A stretch of 6,602 nt of DNA. It comes from an uncultured Hyphomicrobiales bacterium. GTDB taxonomy: Bacteria; Pseudomonadota; Alphaproteobacteria; Rhizobiales; Beijerinckiaceae. Shown here in pieces: positions 6,387 through 6,602 of the stretch (its first letter is position 1; every line of letters begins with the position of its first letter). Position numbers and translations under genes: made by a program. The stretch spans positions 1-6,602 of the forward strand of contig CAIZGQ010000726.1 in the NCBI GenBank assembly GCA_903932565.1. The letters run 5' to 3'. Below the pieces are notes generated by a model. The model was not told where the DNA came from, did no database searches, and saw only the letters and a list, made by a program, of their open reading frames with translations.

Positions 6387-6602
6387 CAATCATGCCCCGC
6401 CATATGGAGGCCAATGGTGGCGCGGTCCGTCTCGCCAATCGGCGCGATGTAGGAGATCTTCCCCTCTGACATGACGGCAACGCGATCGGCGAGCTCCAAA
6501 ATCTCGTCAAGGTCTTCCGAGACCAGCAGCACGGCCGCACCTTTGTTGCGCTGCTCCATGATTTGCGACCGAATTTCCGCCACGCTCGCAAAGTCGAGTC
6601 CA
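6386..6602 (-). CDS. ABC importer ATPase, C-terminal end (BMP-type nucleoside/sugar family; 5' partial)
   Basis: The last 71 residues of a gene that runs off the right edge. The fragment begins GLDFASVAEIRSQI, where GLD is the D-loop region, followed by GAAVLLVSEDLDEILELADRVAVMSEGKI and ends near HMAGHD. This is the end of the second nucleotide-binding domain of the fused tandem ATPases that serve BMP-family nucleoside or simple-sugar importers (YufO/NupO-like). The H-loop position is Glu (SEDLDE, residue 29 of the fragment) instead of His, as I recall for the second, degenerate domain of this group. The protein acts on the inner face of the cytoplasmic membrane with two permeases, expected further right. 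Its TGA stop shares one base with the ATG of the cysteine hydrolase gene, so the two are one operon. The short form starting at GTG 6583 is only an internal codon. Confidence 0.88.
   Translation of the reverse strand, partial: GLDFASVAEIRSQIMEQRNKGAAVLLVSEDLDEILELADRVAVMSEGKISYIAPIGETDRATIGLHMAGHD

Overview
The window looks like a piece of an alphaproteobacterial chromosome, probably Hyphomicrobiales or a relative. Composition is moderately GC-rich. The DUF3775-type small protein is, as far as I know, essentially alphaproteobacterial. The remaining proteins (TetR tail, YneI/Sad-type semialdehyde dehydrogenase, isopenicillin-N-synthase-like dioxygenase, BiuH-like cysteine hydrolase, BMP-type ABC ATPase) are a mix common in soil and rhizosphere members of that class. 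The taxonomy is inferred from recalled protein resemblance, not from a search.

Layout, left to right. (1) 1-177: the 3' end of a plus-strand TetR-family regulator, closed by a strong bidirectional terminator at 182-207. (2) 239-4089: four minus-strand genes in the transcription order dioxygenase (4089-3169), DUF3775 (3080-2688), semialdehyde dehydrogenase (2583-1201) and aldo/keto reductase (1138-239). Their gaps are 88, 104 and 62 bases, so they could be one loose operon ending at the same terminator. (3) 4090-4271: a 182-base divergent control region with two inverted repeats and candidate promoters. (4) 4272-5711: a plus-strand COG0402-like amidohydrolase. (5) 5719-5747: a 12-bp perfect hairpin between convergent genes, overlapping the last codons of the next one. 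(6) 5724-6386 minus: a BiuH/isochorismatase-type cysteine hydrolase whose ATG overlaps the stop of (7) 6386-6602 minus: the C-terminal end of an ABC importer ATPase of the BMP (nucleoside/sugar-like) type, running off the right edge. No stretch of more than 300 bases lacks a gene.

How the genes may work together (inference): the set reads like a catabolic locus for a small nitrogenous, possibly cyclic, compound. An ABC importer brings it in, an Fe(II) dioxygenase and a metal-dependent amidohydrolase modify or open it, a Cys-Lys-Asp hydrolase splits a ureido or amide bond, and an aldehyde reductase/dehydrogenase pair handles a semialdehyde product. The substrate cannot be read from the sequence. 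Nothing here is a mobile element, CRISPR array, tRNA or rRNA that I can see.
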